Source: Amycolatopsis sp. MtRt-6
Lineage (GTDB): Bacteria > Actinomycetota > Actinomycetes > Mycobacteriales > Pseudonocardiaceae
Length of the DNA: 64,000 nt
Direction of reading: 5' to 3'
NCBI RefSeq assembly: GCF_017308975.1
Contig: NZ_JADWPD010000021.1
Coordinates: 1 to 64,000, forward strand
Shown: one piece after another, positions 25,666 through 34,224 of the stretch
How positions within the stretch are numbered: the first letter of the stretch is position 1
How the letters are laid out: every line of letters begins with the position of its first letter
The notes under the pieces: generated by a model
What the model was told of the DNA's origin: nothing
The model's database searches: none
Seen by the model: the letters and a program-made list of their open reading frames with translations, nothing else
Translations under genes and position numbers: made by a program

Positions 25666-26511
25666 CTACTTCTTGTTGCGGTAGCGGGCCATGGTGAGCG
25701 GGCCGAAGACCGCGACGAGAAGTACGGACGAGACGAGCACCCAGCCGATTTCCCCGGCCGGGACCGAGCCGTGCATCAGGCCGCGTACCACGTTCACCAG
25801 GTGGGTGATCGGGTTGACGTCGATGACCGCCTGCATCCACCCGGGCATCGTCTTCGGGTCCACGAAGATGTTGCTCACGAACGTCAGCGGGAACATCACC
25901 ATCATGCTGACCCCCGCCACCGAGTTCGGCGTGCTCAGGATCAGGCTGAGCATCGTCCACAGCCACGACAGGCAGAACGAGAACACCAGCAGCAGCGCGA
26001 CCGAGAGCACCACGCCGGCGGCGCCACCCTCCGGCCGGAACCCCAGGACCAGTCCGAGCCCGATGACGACCGCCGACCCGATCGAGTAGCGCACCAGATC
26101 GCCGAGCAGGGCGCCGACCAGCGGGGATGGCCGCCACACCGGAAGTGACCTGAACCTGTCGAACACCCCCTTCTGGATGTCGGTGTTCAGCGTGATGCCA
26201 GTGTTCATGGTGATCATGACGTTCGCCTGCACCAGGATGCCCGGCACCAGGAACTGCAGGTAGTCCTGTGTCGACCCGGCGAGCGCGCCGCCGAACAGGT
26301 AGGTGAACATCAGCGTGAACATGATCGGGAACATGGTCACGTCGACGAGCTGCTCCGGGAGGTGCTTGATCTTCAGCAGAGCGCGCCAGCCGAATGTCAA
26401 TGAGGTGCGCACCGGGCCGGGTCGGGACGGGCGCTCACCGACCAATAGCACACGGCGCAGCGCGTCCTCGGTGACTGGGGCCGACGCCTGTTCTGCGGTC
26501 ATGGTGGTCAT
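25666..26511 (-). CDS. ABC-2 type transporter permease (DrrB-like)
   Basis: 281 residues. It has the ABC2_membrane layout: after a cytosolic N-terminus there are six hydrophobic segments, including VTMFPIMFTLMFTYLFGGAL, the FLVPGILVQANVMI region, GVVLSVALLLVFSFCLSWLW and VLVSSVLLVAVFGPL. The NPITHLVNVVRGLMHG motif near the end is typical of daunorubicin-type exporters. The start ATG overlaps the ATPase stop (ATGA). With that ATPase it forms a multidrug or self-resistance exporter. Confidence 0.93.
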   Translation of the reverse strand: MTTMTAEQASAPVTEDALRRVLLVGERPSRPGPVRTSLTFGWRALLKIKHLPEQLVDVTMFPIMFTLMFTYLFGGALAGSTQDYLQFLVPGILVQANVMITMNTGITLNTDIQKGVFDRFRSLPVWRPSPLVGALLGDLVRYSIGSAVVIGLGLVLGFRPEGGAAGVVLSVALLLVFSFCLSWLWTMLSLILSTPNSVAGVSMMVMFPLTFVSNIFVDPKTMPGWMQAVIDVNPITHLVNVVRGLMHGSVPAGEIGWVLVSSVLLVAVFGPLTMARYRNKK

Positions 26512-27473
26512 GCGGCTTCCTCCTCGGGGGTCTTTTCGGCGGCGTGTCCGGTCAGGGTGAGGAACACCTCGTCCAGGCTCGGCTGACCGAGCGCGAACTC
26601 GGTGACGTCGATGCCGCTGCGGGACAGTTCGGCCAGGGAACGGGCGACCCGTTCGGGGTCGGAGATCCTTGCGGACAGCGCGGCCGGGTCAGCGGAGAGC
26701 TCGACCGGCTCGTCGAGCGCGGCGGCGAGGACCCGTTCGGCGTCGGCCCGCTGCTCGGGCGCACGTAGCCGTACGTGCAGCGAGCCGGCGCCGACCGATG
26801 CCTTGAGCTCGCCGCTTGAGCCCTCGGCAATCACCTTCCCGTGGTCGATCACCGCTATGCGGTCGGCCAGCTGGTCGGCCTCGTCGAGGTACTGCGTGGT
26901 CAGCAACACGGTGGTGCCCATGGCGACCATGCCCCTGACGATCTCCCAGACCTGGTTCCTGCTGCGCGGGTCGAGCCCGGTCGTGGGCTCGTCGAGGAAG
27001 ATCAGTTCGGGGGGGACGACCAGGCTCGCCGCGATGTCGATGCGCCGGCGCATCCCGCCGGAGTACTTCTTCACCTGCCGGTCGGCCGCCTCGGCAAGGC
27101 CGAACGCGTCGAGCAGGTCGGCCGCCCGCTCCTTGCCTCGGTGGCGTGAGTAGCCGAGCAGCCTGGCGAGCAGCAACAGGTTCTCCGCCCCGGTGAGGTC
27201 CTCGTCGACCGACGCGTACTGCCCGGTGAGGCCCACCCTGCTTCGCACCGCCTGGGCGTCACGCACGACGTCGTAGCCGAGCACTTGCGCCTCTCCGGCG
27301 TCGGGCTGCAGGAGCGTGGCCAGCATGCGGATCGTGGTGGTTTTGCCCGCCCCGTTCGGACCGAGCACGCCAAACACGCTCCCGGCGCTCACGGCCAGGT
27401 CGACACCGGCGACCGCGTGGGTCTCGCCGAAGCTCTTCTTCAACCCTCTCGTCTCGATCGCGAGTTTTCCCAT
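26508..27473 (-). CDS. ABC transporter ATP-binding protein (DrrA-like)
   Basis: 321 residues from ATG 27473; an in-frame ATG at 27524 would add 17 residues but lies inside the operator. Motifs are Walker A GPNGAGKTT, Q-loop GLTGQYASVDEDLTG, signature YSGGMRRRIDIAASL, Walker B LIFLDEPTTGLDP, D-loop and H-loop replaced in the usual DrrA manner (LLTTQYLDEADQLAD). The C-terminal ending GQPSLDEVFLTLTGH is characteristic of daunorubicin-resistance ATPases. It is the first gene of the operon ATPase-permease-VOC-DoxX and is preceded by two PadR-type dyads. Confidence 0.95.
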   Translation of the reverse strand: MGKLAIETRGLKKSFGETHAVAGVDLAVSAGSVFGVLGPNGAGKTTTIRMLATLLQPDAGEAQVLGYDVVRDAQAVRSRVGLTGQYASVDEDLTGAENLLLLARLLGYSRHRGKERAADLLDAFGLAEAADRQVKKYSGGMRRRIDIAASLVVPPELIFLDEPTTGLDPRSRNQVWEIVRGMVAMGTTVLLTTQYLDEADQLADRIAVIDHGKVIAEGSSGELKASVGAGSLHVRLRAPEQRADAERVLAAALDEPVELSADPAALSARISDPERVARSLAELSRSGIDVTEFALGQPSLDEVFLTLTGHAAEKTPEEEAA

Positions 27474-27516
27474 GGGTTCGAGTCCTTCTCTCGGTGTTGC
27501 GAACGGATTGGTCGAT

Positions 27517-27580
27517 CTAGTCAAGTTTGATTACTGGGTCAGAGTGTCACAAGGAGGAACGGCTAGTCAAGTTTGATTAG
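27517..27580 (-). promoter_or_regulatory. Paired PadR operator/promoter upstream of ABC operon
   Basis: Two copies of CTAGTCAAGTTTGATTA, each centred on the dyad TCAAGTTTGA, lie at 27521-27530 and 27567-27576. They are 46 bases apart centre to centre. The right copy overlaps the TAA stop of the PadR gene. Read on the minus strand, TTGACT followed 17 bases later by ACACTC could be the -35/-10 pair, with the second dyad just downstream. The same arrangement recurs at 28712-28775. Confidence 0.8.
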
Positions 27581-28275
27581 AGGTGCATCTTGAGGGGATC
27601 GAGGACTGTTCGCCACGAACCCGGATCATCGGCCATGGTGTAGGCGCCCTCGGACAGTCGTTTGCTCAGGCTCTTCGCCCACTCCAGTTCGGTGCGTGCG
27701 TGTCCCGCCCACAGTTCGGCCTGCTCGCGGACGTGCTCGGGGATGTGCTCGGGGATGTCCCGATGGGGGTCCTCCCACCCCTCGGCCTGCACTACGAGCT
27801 CCGCTTCCAGGCGCGCGACCCGCTCGCTGACGTGCGCGATGGCATCTGACCTGGTCAGCATGGGCAACATGGCGATGGACGCGTTGAGCATGTCCGGGTC
27901 CTGGGTGCGCCGTAGACCGTCGCGGACCAGTTCGACTATCTCCTCACGTCCCCGAGGTGTCGCGCGGTACAGAACGCGCTCCGGTCCGGAGTTGCCCGGT
28001 TCGGCGTGTTCGGTGAGGAGGCCATCGGCCGCCGCCTTCTTCAGCGCGTGATAAATCGAGCCGGGTTTGATCTTGGCCCAGGTTTCCGCACGCCAGCTCT
28101 GCAGTTCGGACCGCACCTGGTAGCCATGCGCGCCGCCGGAGAGGTGCACGATACCGAGTACCAGGAGCTTCGTCGCCGAGATGCGCCCACTCTGCTGAAT
28201 GTGCCGTCGGCGGACGTCACGCGGAGTGTCATCTCGTTCATGGCTTCGCTCCACTTCTCGATGCGTGTTCGTCAC
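27577..28275 (-). CDS. PadR-family transcriptional regulator, copy 1
   Basis: 232 residues if GTG 28275 is used; this overlaps the DoxX stop (GTGA), suggesting translational coupling. The ATG used by copy 2 is changed to ATC here, so an upstream start is required and the protein gains about 35 N-terminal residues. It has a PadR winged helix (LLVLGIVHLSGGAHGYQVRS, then IKPGSIYHALKKAAADGLLT) and a C-terminal helical dimerisation domain. It is nearly identical to copy 2 at 28772, with a 4-residue IPEH duplication. PadR proteins are ligand-responsive repressors of exporter genes, which fits the dyads and the ABC operon directly downstream. Confidence 0.92.
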   Translation of the reverse strand: MTNTHREVERSHERDDTPRDVRRRHIQQSGRISATKLLVLGIVHLSGGAHGYQVRSELQSWRAETWAKIKPGSIYHALKKAAADGLLTEHAEPGNSGPERVLYRATPRGREEIVELVRDGLRRTQDPDMLNASIAMLPMLTRSDAIAHVSERVARLEAELVVQAEGWEDPHRDIPEHIPEHVREQAELWAGHARTELEWAKSLSKRLSEGAYTMADDPGSWRTVLDPLKMHL

Positions 28276-28691
28276 CGTCGGAGCATGTCGACCAGGCTTG
28301 AGGTCCTGGATCTGCGAGCCCAGGCGATCACCGCGGCCACGACCAGGAGGACCAGTGGCAGCCACGGGCTCTCCTCCAGAAGGAACACGTTGGTGATGAC
28401 CGCGCCGACCGCCACGGCGGCCAGCCCGAGGGCGGCGAGGCTCGAGAGCAGCGGGATCAGCAGCCCGACCGCGCCGGCGATCTCCAGGATGCCGACCACG
28501 TAGCGCAGCCACTGACCCGCTCCGATGTCGGTGAACATTTCAACCATGCCGGGTGCGCCGATGACCTTCATGATGCCGCCCCCGGCGAACTGGACGGCCA
28601 GGCCTGCCTGCAGCACCCACAATCCGACGTTGGCTGCGCGGCCAGGCTTGCGGGTGATCGCCGGAGCGTGGGTGTGCTCTGTGGTGCTCAT
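28272..28691 (-). CDS. DoxX family membrane protein
   Basis: 139 residues from ATG 28691 with RBS GAAGGAGAA. There are four hydrophobic segments: NVGLWVLQAGLAVQFAGGGI, VVGILEIAGAVGLLIPLLS, ALGLAAVAVGAVITNVFLL and WLPLVLLVVAAVIAW. GGGIMKV after helix 1 and the LEIAGA motif are typical of DoxX. It is preceded by the duplicated operator and followed, with overlapping stop/start, by PadR copy 1, so it is the first gene of an autoregulated DoxX-PadR unit. Confidence 0.9.
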   Translation of the reverse strand: MSTTEHTHAPAITRKPGRAANVGLWVLQAGLAVQFAGGGIMKVIGAPGMVEMFTDIGAGQWLRYVVGILEIAGAVGLLIPLLSSLAALGLAAVAVGAVITNVFLLEESPWLPLVLLVVAAVIAWARRSRTSSLVDMLRR

Positions 28692-28711
28692 CGAATCGTT
28701 CTCCTTCGGGG

Positions 28712-28775
28712 CTAGTCAAGTTTGATTACTTGGTCAGAGTGCCACGAGGAGGAGTGTCTAGTCAAGTTTGATTAG
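28712..28775 (-). promoter_or_regulatory. Paired PadR operator/promoter upstream of DoxX-PadR unit
   Basis: CTAGTCAAGTTTGATTA occurs at 28713-28729 (dyad 28716-28725) and again around dyad 28762-28771, again 46 bases apart. The right copy overlaps the stop codon of PadR copy 2. The spacing and flanks are nearly identical to those at 27517-27580, showing that gene and operator were duplicated together. Confidence 0.8.
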
Positions 28776-29365
28776 AGGTGCATCTTGAGGGGATCGTGGA
28801 CTGTTCGCCACGAGCCCGGGTCATCGGCCATGGTGTAGGCGCCCTCGGACAGTCGTTTGCTCAGGTTCTTCGCCCACTCCAGTTCGGTGCGTGCGTGTCC
28901 CGCCCACAGTTCGGCCTGCTCGCGGACGTGCTCGGGGATGTCCCGATTGGGGCGCTCCCACCCCTCGGCCTGCACTACGAGCTCCGCTTCCAGGCGCGCG
29001 ACCCGCTCGCTGACGTGCGCGATGGCATCTGACCTGGTCAGCATGGGCAACATGGCGATGGACGCGTTGAGCATGTCCGGGTCGTGGGTGCGCCGTAGAC
29101 CGTCGCGGACCAGTTCGACTATCTCCTCACGTCCCCGAGGTGTCGCGCGGTACAGAACGCGCTCCGGCCCGGAGTTGCCCGGCTCGGCGTGTTCGGTGAG
29201 GAGGCCGTCGGCCGCTGCCTTCTTCAGCGCGTGATAAATCGAGCCGGGTTTGATCTTGGCCCAGGTTTCCGCACGCCAGCTCTGCAGTTCGGACCGCACC
29301 TGGTAGCCATGCGCGCCGCCGGAGAGGTGCACGATACCGAGTACCAGGAGCTTCGTCGCCGACAT
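28772..29365 (-). CDS. PadR-family transcriptional regulator, copy 2
   Basis: 197 residues from ATG 29365 (MSATKLLVLGIVHLSGG) with GAAGGTGG upstream; the frame is open further to 29464. Apart from its start and a handful of substitutions it equals copy 1 at the protein level: same winged helix (GYQVRSELQSWRAETWAKIK) and same C-terminal domain ending in LKMHL. It probably binds the TCAAGTTTGA dyads. Its own promoter region to the right is interrupted by IS remnants, so whether it is still transcribed is unclear. Confidence 0.92.
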   Translation of the reverse strand: MSATKLLVLGIVHLSGGAHGYQVRSELQSWRAETWAKIKPGSIYHALKKAAADGLLTEHAEPGNSGPERVLYRATPRGREEIVELVRDGLRRTHDPDMLNASIAMLPMLTRSDAIAHVSERVARLEAELVVQAEGWERPNRDIPEHVREQAELWAGHARTELEWAKNLSKRLSEGAYTMADDPGSWRTVHDPLKMHL

Positions 29366-29499
29366 GCGCCCACCTTCGCTCAATCTGCTCGGACTCGCTC
29401 CGCGCTGCTCAACAAGTTCCATCGCCTCGGCAGCCGGCGCAAGCGCTGCCTGCGCTCGGTTCACTCACTTGCAGGCTCTAGCATATGAGCATCCCGGTA

Positions 29500-30520
29500 C
29501 TGACCGCGGTGAGGCGTTGGGACTGACCGCCGGCCCGGTCCCGCCCCGCGTGGACGCCCGTCAAGGCCGGGCTGCCGAAGCTGGTGGCGCACGCCCAGGC
29601 CGAGGGTGGGTGGTCGCTGCGCAAGGCGGCGCACACCCTCGGTCCGGAACACGTGCGGTGCTGCGCTGGCTCGACCGGGCCGCCCAGGACCCGGCTGGTT
29701 GACGCCAAGCCGGGGCCGGAGGCGCCGCTGCACGCGCTGCTCGATTGGGAGCGTGCGGCGATCGTCAAGGTGGCCGAGGAGTGGGGCCGAGGTCGACCGT
29801 TCTCATCGCAAGCTGGCGCACCGTGGCTCGCGGCTTGATCGTAGCTGGGGTGGACGGAAACTCGGATTGCCCGTCGAGAAACCGAATTTTTCACCCATTG
29901 TTCACCTGATCCGGGCTCTGATACCCCCACGCGGGTGACTCCACTGGGATGGCGGATCAGCACTGTCCAGGAGCAACAGCCGGGGTTGCAGGTCCCCGGG
30001 GCGCGGTGGCGGCATCCAGCGGCGGCCCCGGCTGGTGCGCGATCGCCGTCATCGACGTGGTGTCCCGCAAGTGGCTCGCGACCGTGGTTTCGGCCGAGGA
30101 GTCCGCCACGCAGGTCGAGATCGCGTTCACCCGTGCGCTGGTCGAAGACGGCAAGGAATACCTGCTGGACGAGCTCGCCTGCGGGGTCGTGCCGGACAAC
30201 GACGAACGGGTGCCGGTACTGCCGGCGGTGTCGGACAACGGGCCGCAGATGACTTCCAAGGCGACCGCGGTATTCATGGCCGCCGCCCGCATCGCGCAGC
30301 ACTTCGAGCGGCCCGGCACCCCGAACGACCAGGCGTGGGTGGAGTCGTTCTTCGGCCACCTCAAGGGCGAGTTCCCGCACCTGGACAAGATCACCGACCC
30401 CGGCGACCTCGAGGCCGGACTGGACCGCCTGCGGGCGTTCTGGAACGGCATCAGGCTGCACGAGGGCATCGGCTACGTCACCCCCAACGAGCCCCCGCCC
30501 AGTTGGTTGGGTATTTCAAA
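29500..30520 (+). mobile_element. Degenerate transposase with integrase (rve) core
   Basis: From about 29560 broken frames give KLVAHAQAEGGWSLRKAA, VLRWLDRAAQDP and DRSHRKLAHRGSRL, the helix-turn-helix half of an IS3/IS481-like transposase. From 29949 one frame gives the DDE core: AIAVIDVVSRKWLATVV, then SDNGPQMTSKATAVFM and PNDQAWVESFFGHLKGEFP, ending HEGIGYVTPNEPPP. The frames do not join and the left half has several shifts, so the element is dead. Its right end meets the inverted Nudix repeat near 30545. Confidence 0.8.
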
Positions 30521-30548
30521 CCCCACCTGGTGCATTTGGTCAGACGCA

Positions 30549-30719
30549 CCTCGGTCACCGCGACGGCAACCGAGGGCGGCACCCTGACCAGATGGTTTTC
30601 GCACGTGACCCCGGTGGGAAGCTCCACCTCGGACAGTGCGAGATCGACCCACGGGCTGCGGTAGATCGCCCGTTCGTTGCACACGGTCCACGTACGCGCG
30701 TTCATAACGTCGCTTCCAG
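30549..30719. repeat. 171-bp repeat, copy B (inverted relative to 1375-1545)
   Basis: The reverse complement matches 1375-1545 with three differences. It contains the start and first 52 codons of the Nudix-like gene on the minus strand (MNARTWTVCNERAIYRSPWV). After that the frame runs into IS-derived sequence, so this copy is only a fragment. Confidence 0.85.
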
Positions 30720-30956
30720 CTGAACACCTCGAACGGGTCGGCCGCGCGGCGCAGGCGGGGCCGACCCGTCGAGCATGTGCTCCTCGCGGTCTTCGAACAG
30801 CTTGCACTGCCAGCCCCGGTCGAACAGCGCGTCCCCGTCGTCGCGGCCCGGCGCGGCGTCGACGAGGCGCTCGATCGCCTTGCGCGCGGCGGTCCGCTCG
30901 ATCACCGCGCCCTACAGTGCTCGCTCAGCTGCGGGCGGGCCGGGAGCCGCTGAGGC
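30720..30956 (-). other. Unrecognised minus-strand frame downstream of the epimerase
   Basis: GTG or ATG starts near 30905 open a frame containing ERTAARKAIERLVDAAPGRD and ALFDRGWQCKLFEDREEHML, ending inside the repeat block at 30702. I do not recognise the family. It may be the start of a gene truncated by the recombination that created repeat copy B. If real, it would be the last gene of the deoxysugar operon. Confidence 0.35.
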
Positions 30957-31589
30957 TCACCGGGTTGTGAGAGCCTCGCCGTCGCCCTGTCGCCGCAGCT
31001 CGGCGTCGAGCTGGACGCACCGGTCGTACTCGGGCAACAGTCCCTGCCGGGCGGCGTCCTCGAGCAAGATGGCGTCCCGGTCCCGGGGCGAGAGGATCAT
31101 CTCCAGCCCGTCCGGGATCGGCAGCGCCAATCGAGGGTCCAGCGCCGAGACTGCGAGTTCGTTCTCGGCGACGTAGCCGCCAGTCAGCATGTAAGACATC
31201 ACCGTATCGTCCTCGAGGGCGATGAAGGCGTGTCCGACCCCCACAGGGAAGTACACCGACCGGAACGATTCCTGGTTCATCTCGACGCAATCCCACCGTC
31301 CGTAGGTCGGTGAGCCCACGCGCAGATCGACGACGATGTCCAGGGCGCTACCGTGGGCGCAGCTCACATACTTCGCGATTCCGGGCGGCGTTCGGGTGTA
31401 GTGGATCCCGCGGAGCGCCCCGCGCCGGGACCGGCTCTGGTTGGCCTGTCGCACGGGAAACGTGTCCTGGTCCCGCGCCTGGGCGAGTGCGGGTCCCTGG
31501 AACGGTGCCACGAAGAGCCCCCGCTCGTCGGGGTACGTCGAGGGCGTGAACTCGAGCGCACCCTCGACAGCCAGTTCTCGGATCTCCAC
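30957..31589 (-). CDS. dTDP-4-keto-6-deoxyhexose 3,5-epimerase
   Basis: 210 residues, normal for RmlC-type cupins. Visible are ALEFTPSTYPDERGLFVAPF, QANQSRSRRGALRGIHYTRT with the catalytic His after LRGI, AKYVSCAHGSALDIVVDLRV, GSPTYGRWDCVEMN and VYFPVGVGHAFIAL. It epimerises C3 and/or C5 of the NDP-4-keto sugar. It ends the minus-strand operon aminotransferase-aminotransferase-epimerase (33914 to 30957). With the 2,3-dehydratase and N-methyltransferase it points to a 2,6-dideoxy or 2,3,6-trideoxy amino sugar of L or inverted configuration. Confidence 0.93.
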   Translation of the reverse strand: MEIRELAVEGALEFTPSTYPDERGLFVAPFQGPALAQARDQDTFPVRQANQSRSRRGALRGIHYTRTPPGIAKYVSCAHGSALDIVVDLRVGSPTYGRWDCVEMNQESFRSVYFPVGVGHAFIALEDDTVMSYMLTGGYVAENELAVSALDPRLALPIPDGLEMILSPRDRDAILLEDAARQGLLPEYDRCVQLDAELRRQGDGEALTTR

Positions 31590-31616
31590 GTGTCTACTCC
31601 CTTTCGTCGAGCCGTC

Positions 31617-32726
31617 TCAGATTCTTCCCAGCACGTCACGAAGGGCTTCGACGGTGTGGTCCTGATCGTCGCGCCGCAGCGAAGCAAACATCGGCAGGGA
31701 AAAGATCTCGCCCGCGAGTTTCTCCGTTACCGGTAGCGAGCCCTCTCGGTACCCGAGATGGGCGAACCCCGTCATCAGGTGAACCGGCCACCGGTAGCTG
31801 ACGTTCAGCTGAACACCATGCTCCCGCATCGCCTCGATGATCGAATCGCGTGCCGGGTGCCTCACCACGTAGACGTAGTAGACGTGCTCGTTTCCCTTCA
31901 CGGTCGACGGCAGCGTCAGCGCGGTATCGCCAAGATCGCGCCCGTAGCGCGCTGCGACCGCGCGTCGTTGGTCGATGTAGCGATCCAGCCGGGTGAGCTT
32001 CTTCCGCAAGATCTCGGCGTGCACTTCGTCGAGTCGACTGTTGTGCGCCGGCGTCGCGACGGTGTGGTAGTCGGACTCCATGCCGTAGAAGCGCAAGCGG
32101 CGCAGTGCACGGTCGGTCTCCTCGTGCGGCGTCAGCACCGCACCGCCGTCGCCGTACGCACCGAGGACCTTGGTCGGGTAGAACGAGAAGCTGGAGGCAT
32201 CCCCCCAAGTACCGGCAACCTGCCCATGCTGGCGGGCGCCGTGGGCCTGGGCGCAGTCCTCGACCACGACCAGTCCGTGCTCACGGGCGATCGCGCTCAC
32301 AGCGGCCATGTCGACGCACTGTCCGTATAGATGGACCGGGACGATCGCCTTGGTCCGAGCCGTGATCGCAGCACTGATGAGGGTCGTGTCCATCAGGAAG
32401 TCGTCCTCGCGGACGTCGACGAAGACCGGTGTCGCGCCTGTCGACACGATTGCGACAACGGTGGGAGCCGCGGTATTGGACACGGTGATGACTTCATCTC
32501 CCGGACCGATGCCGAACGCCTCCAGCGCAAGCTTGATGGCGTTCGTGCCGTTGTCGACGCCTACGCAGTGTGCGACTCTATGGTAATCGGCGAACTCCTG
32601 CTCGAACATGTGCACGCTCTTGCCGAGGATGAGCTTTCCGGAGCTGAAGACCGTGTCGACACACTCGAGTATCTCCTCGCGCTCCTGCTGGTACTCGTCG
32701 AGATAGCCCCATACGTGGACCGTCAT
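31617..32726 (-). CDS. DegT/DnrJ/EryC1 NDP-sugar aminotransferase (3-amino type)
   Basis: About 369 residues. ATG 32726 is preferred because GGAG lies just upstream, inside the first codons of an alternative start at 32738. The fold-type I sugar aminotransferase motifs are GVDNGTNAIKLALEAFGIG, VEDCAQAHGARQHG and the PLP Lys in FSFYPTKVLGAYGDGGAVLT. The overall wording (DEYQQEREEIL at the start, SGKLILGKSV) is that of TDP-3-keto sugar 3-aminotransferases such as EvaB, DnrJ or TylB. Regiospecificity cannot be fixed from sequence alone. It lies between the second aminotransferase and the epimerase. Confidence 0.9.
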   Translation of the reverse strand: MTVHVWGYLDEYQQEREEILECVDTVFSSGKLILGKSVHMFEQEFADYHRVAHCVGVDNGTNAIKLALEAFGIGPGDEVITVSNTAAPTVVAIVSTGATPVFVDVREDDFLMDTTLISAAITARTKAIVPVHLYGQCVDMAAVSAIAREHGLVVVEDCAQAHGARQHGQVAGTWGDASSFSFYPTKVLGAYGDGGAVLTPHEETDRALRRLRFYGMESDYHTVATPAHNSRLDEVHAEILRKKLTRLDRYIDQRRAVAARYGRDLGDTALTLPSTVKGNEHVYYVYVVRHPARDSIIEAMREHGVQLNVSYRWPVHLMTGFAHLGYREGSLPVTEKLAGEIFSLPMFASLRRDDQDHTVEALRDVLGRI

Positions 32727-32762
32727 CGTCAACTCCATTTCTGCTTTCGGTCGCGGGGCGTC

Positions 32763-33914
32763 TTATCGCGAGTTCGCGGAGGCCGACGACACCGCATTGC
32801 GGAACTCCGCGGCAATGCGTTCCACATCAGCGTCGGTCAGCGCCTGGTGCAGGGGCAGGCAGAGCGTCCGGTCGACAGCGCGCTCGGCGCGGGGCAGGCT
32901 CGCCGCCGATCCGTAAGCCCGGACACGGTGCAGTGCCGGGTAGCGGAAGGTGGTGTAGATGCCGCGGTCGAGGAGCGTTTTCGCCACCCGGTCGCGCACC
33001 TCGGTCTCCATCTGGACCCAATACAAGTAATAGGACGACCTGTGGTCGGCGGGGAGCGGCGGGGGAGTGTAAACACCGGTCACGTCGACGAGTTCGCGGT
33101 CGTAGAATTCGGCGACCGCCCTGCGGCGCTTGACGAATGCCTCCACCTTGGGGAGCTGCACCAGCCCCATCGCCGCCTGCATGTCATTCATGACCGAGCG
33201 GCCGGAGAACGACGAGACTTCGAACTCCCACCAGCGCGAGTCGACCAGGGGGGCTTGCGACAGCCCGCTGAACTGTTCCAGCCCCAGGTACGCCAGCTTC
33301 CTGGCGCGCTCGACCATCTCGGGGTCGCGGGCCCACAGCATGCCACCGTCGCCGGTGACCAGGATCTTCATGCTGTCGAAGCTCCACAGCCCGATATCGC
33401 CCACGGTTCCACACGCCTGTTCGCCTGCGCGCGACGCGACCGAGCAGGCCGAATCCTCGATGAGCAGGATGCCGCGCTCCCGGCACAGACGGGCGATCTC
33501 GACGACATCGCCCGGGTAGCCTCCGTAATGGAGAAGGAACACTGCCCGGGTCCGCGGGGTCAGTGCTGCCTCGACGTCGTCCACGGTCGGGTTCAGAGTC
33601 CGCTCGTCGACATCGCAGAAGACAGGACGCGCACCCGTCGCGGCCACTGCATTGCCCGCGGCGACGTAGCTGACGGTCGGCAGCACTGCCTCACAGTCCG
33701 GGCCGAGGTCGGCGAGCTTCGCAGCGATGAACAGGCCTGCCGTGCACGAACTGATCGAGGCCACCTGTTCGGCGTCGACATCGAGGTGCCCAGCGAACGC
33801 CTGCTCGAAAGCATCCGCCCGAGGACCCTTGCCCAACCAGGACGAGTCGAAGACCTCTGCGAGCGCGGCAAGTTCGTCCTCGCCCACTGTCGGCTGGAAG
33901 ATTCTGATCACCAA
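32763..33914 (-). CDS. DegT/DnrJ/EryC1 NDP-sugar aminotransferase (4-amino type, SgcA4/CalS13-like)
   Basis: 383 residues. Motifs are IFQPTVGEDELAALAEVFDS at the N-terminus, ISSCTAGLFIAAKLADLGP, IEDSACSVASRAG and the PLP Lys in LWSFDSMKILVTGDGGM. This subgroup includes 4-keto sugar aminotransferases of enediyne clusters. With the 3-type enzyme next to it, one would install an amino group at C4 and the other at C3, or one is redundant. It starts the minus-strand sugar operon, divergent from the exporter gene. A shredded paralogue is at 16892-17194. Confidence 0.88.
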   Translation of the reverse strand: MVIRIFQPTVGEDELAALAEVFDSSWLGKGPRADAFEQAFAGHLDVDAEQVASISSCTAGLFIAAKLADLGPDCEAVLPTVSYVAAGNAVAATGARPVFCDVDERTLNPTVDDVEAALTPRTRAVFLLHYGGYPGDVVEIARLCRERGILLIEDSACSVASRAGEQACGTVGDIGLWSFDSMKILVTGDGGMLWARDPEMVERARKLAYLGLEQFSGLSQAPLVDSRWWEFEVSSFSGRSVMNDMQAAMGLVQLPKVEAFVKRRRAVAEFYDRELVDVTGVYTPPPLPADHRSSYYLYWVQMETEVRDRVAKTLLDRGIYTTFRYPALHRVRAYGSAASLPRAERAVDRTLCLPLHQALTDADVERIAAEFRNAVSSASANSR

Positions 33915-34224
33915 GGCCTCCTGCTACTCCGACGTCTCCAGCCGGTGGCTGGTCCTTTTCGTCTGTGCATAATGAGTATGCAGATCACCGTTGCCCGTGA
34001 CCAGGCTGCCGTGCACTCGCCGACTATGAGAATCTCACGAATTCGGTGGGATAAGTCCAGGTTCGGTCCGTGGATTTCTCCGTTTCGCCGTCCGATGGAC
34101 CGTGATACTATTTTCAATAACTATTTGTTTGAGGGAACCGCCTTTCGATGTGGCGCGATGCGAATCGACCAACGTCAGACTTGACGCCTCGCACAAACAA
34201 GGTGAGCTATCGGAGGAGTAACTC
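33915..34224. promoter_or_regulatory. Divergent promoter region, sugar operon and MFS operon
   Basis: 310 bases, clearly more AT-rich than the surroundings (for example TACTATTTTCAATAACTATT near 34106-34125). It must hold promoters for both directions. On the plus side TTGACG near 34179 followed by AGCTAT about 18 bases later is a plausible -35/-10, and GGAGGAG at 34212-34218 is the RBS. No gene is visible. Confidence 0.6.

Noticed and set aside
26508..27524. ATPase start at ATG 27524
   Set aside because: It would place translation start inside the operator and promoter; ATG 27473 fits family length and a usable RBS.
32331..34184. 617-codon plus-strand open frame
   Set aside because: It is antisense to two DegT aminotransferases with intact PLP motifs and has no recognisable domain.
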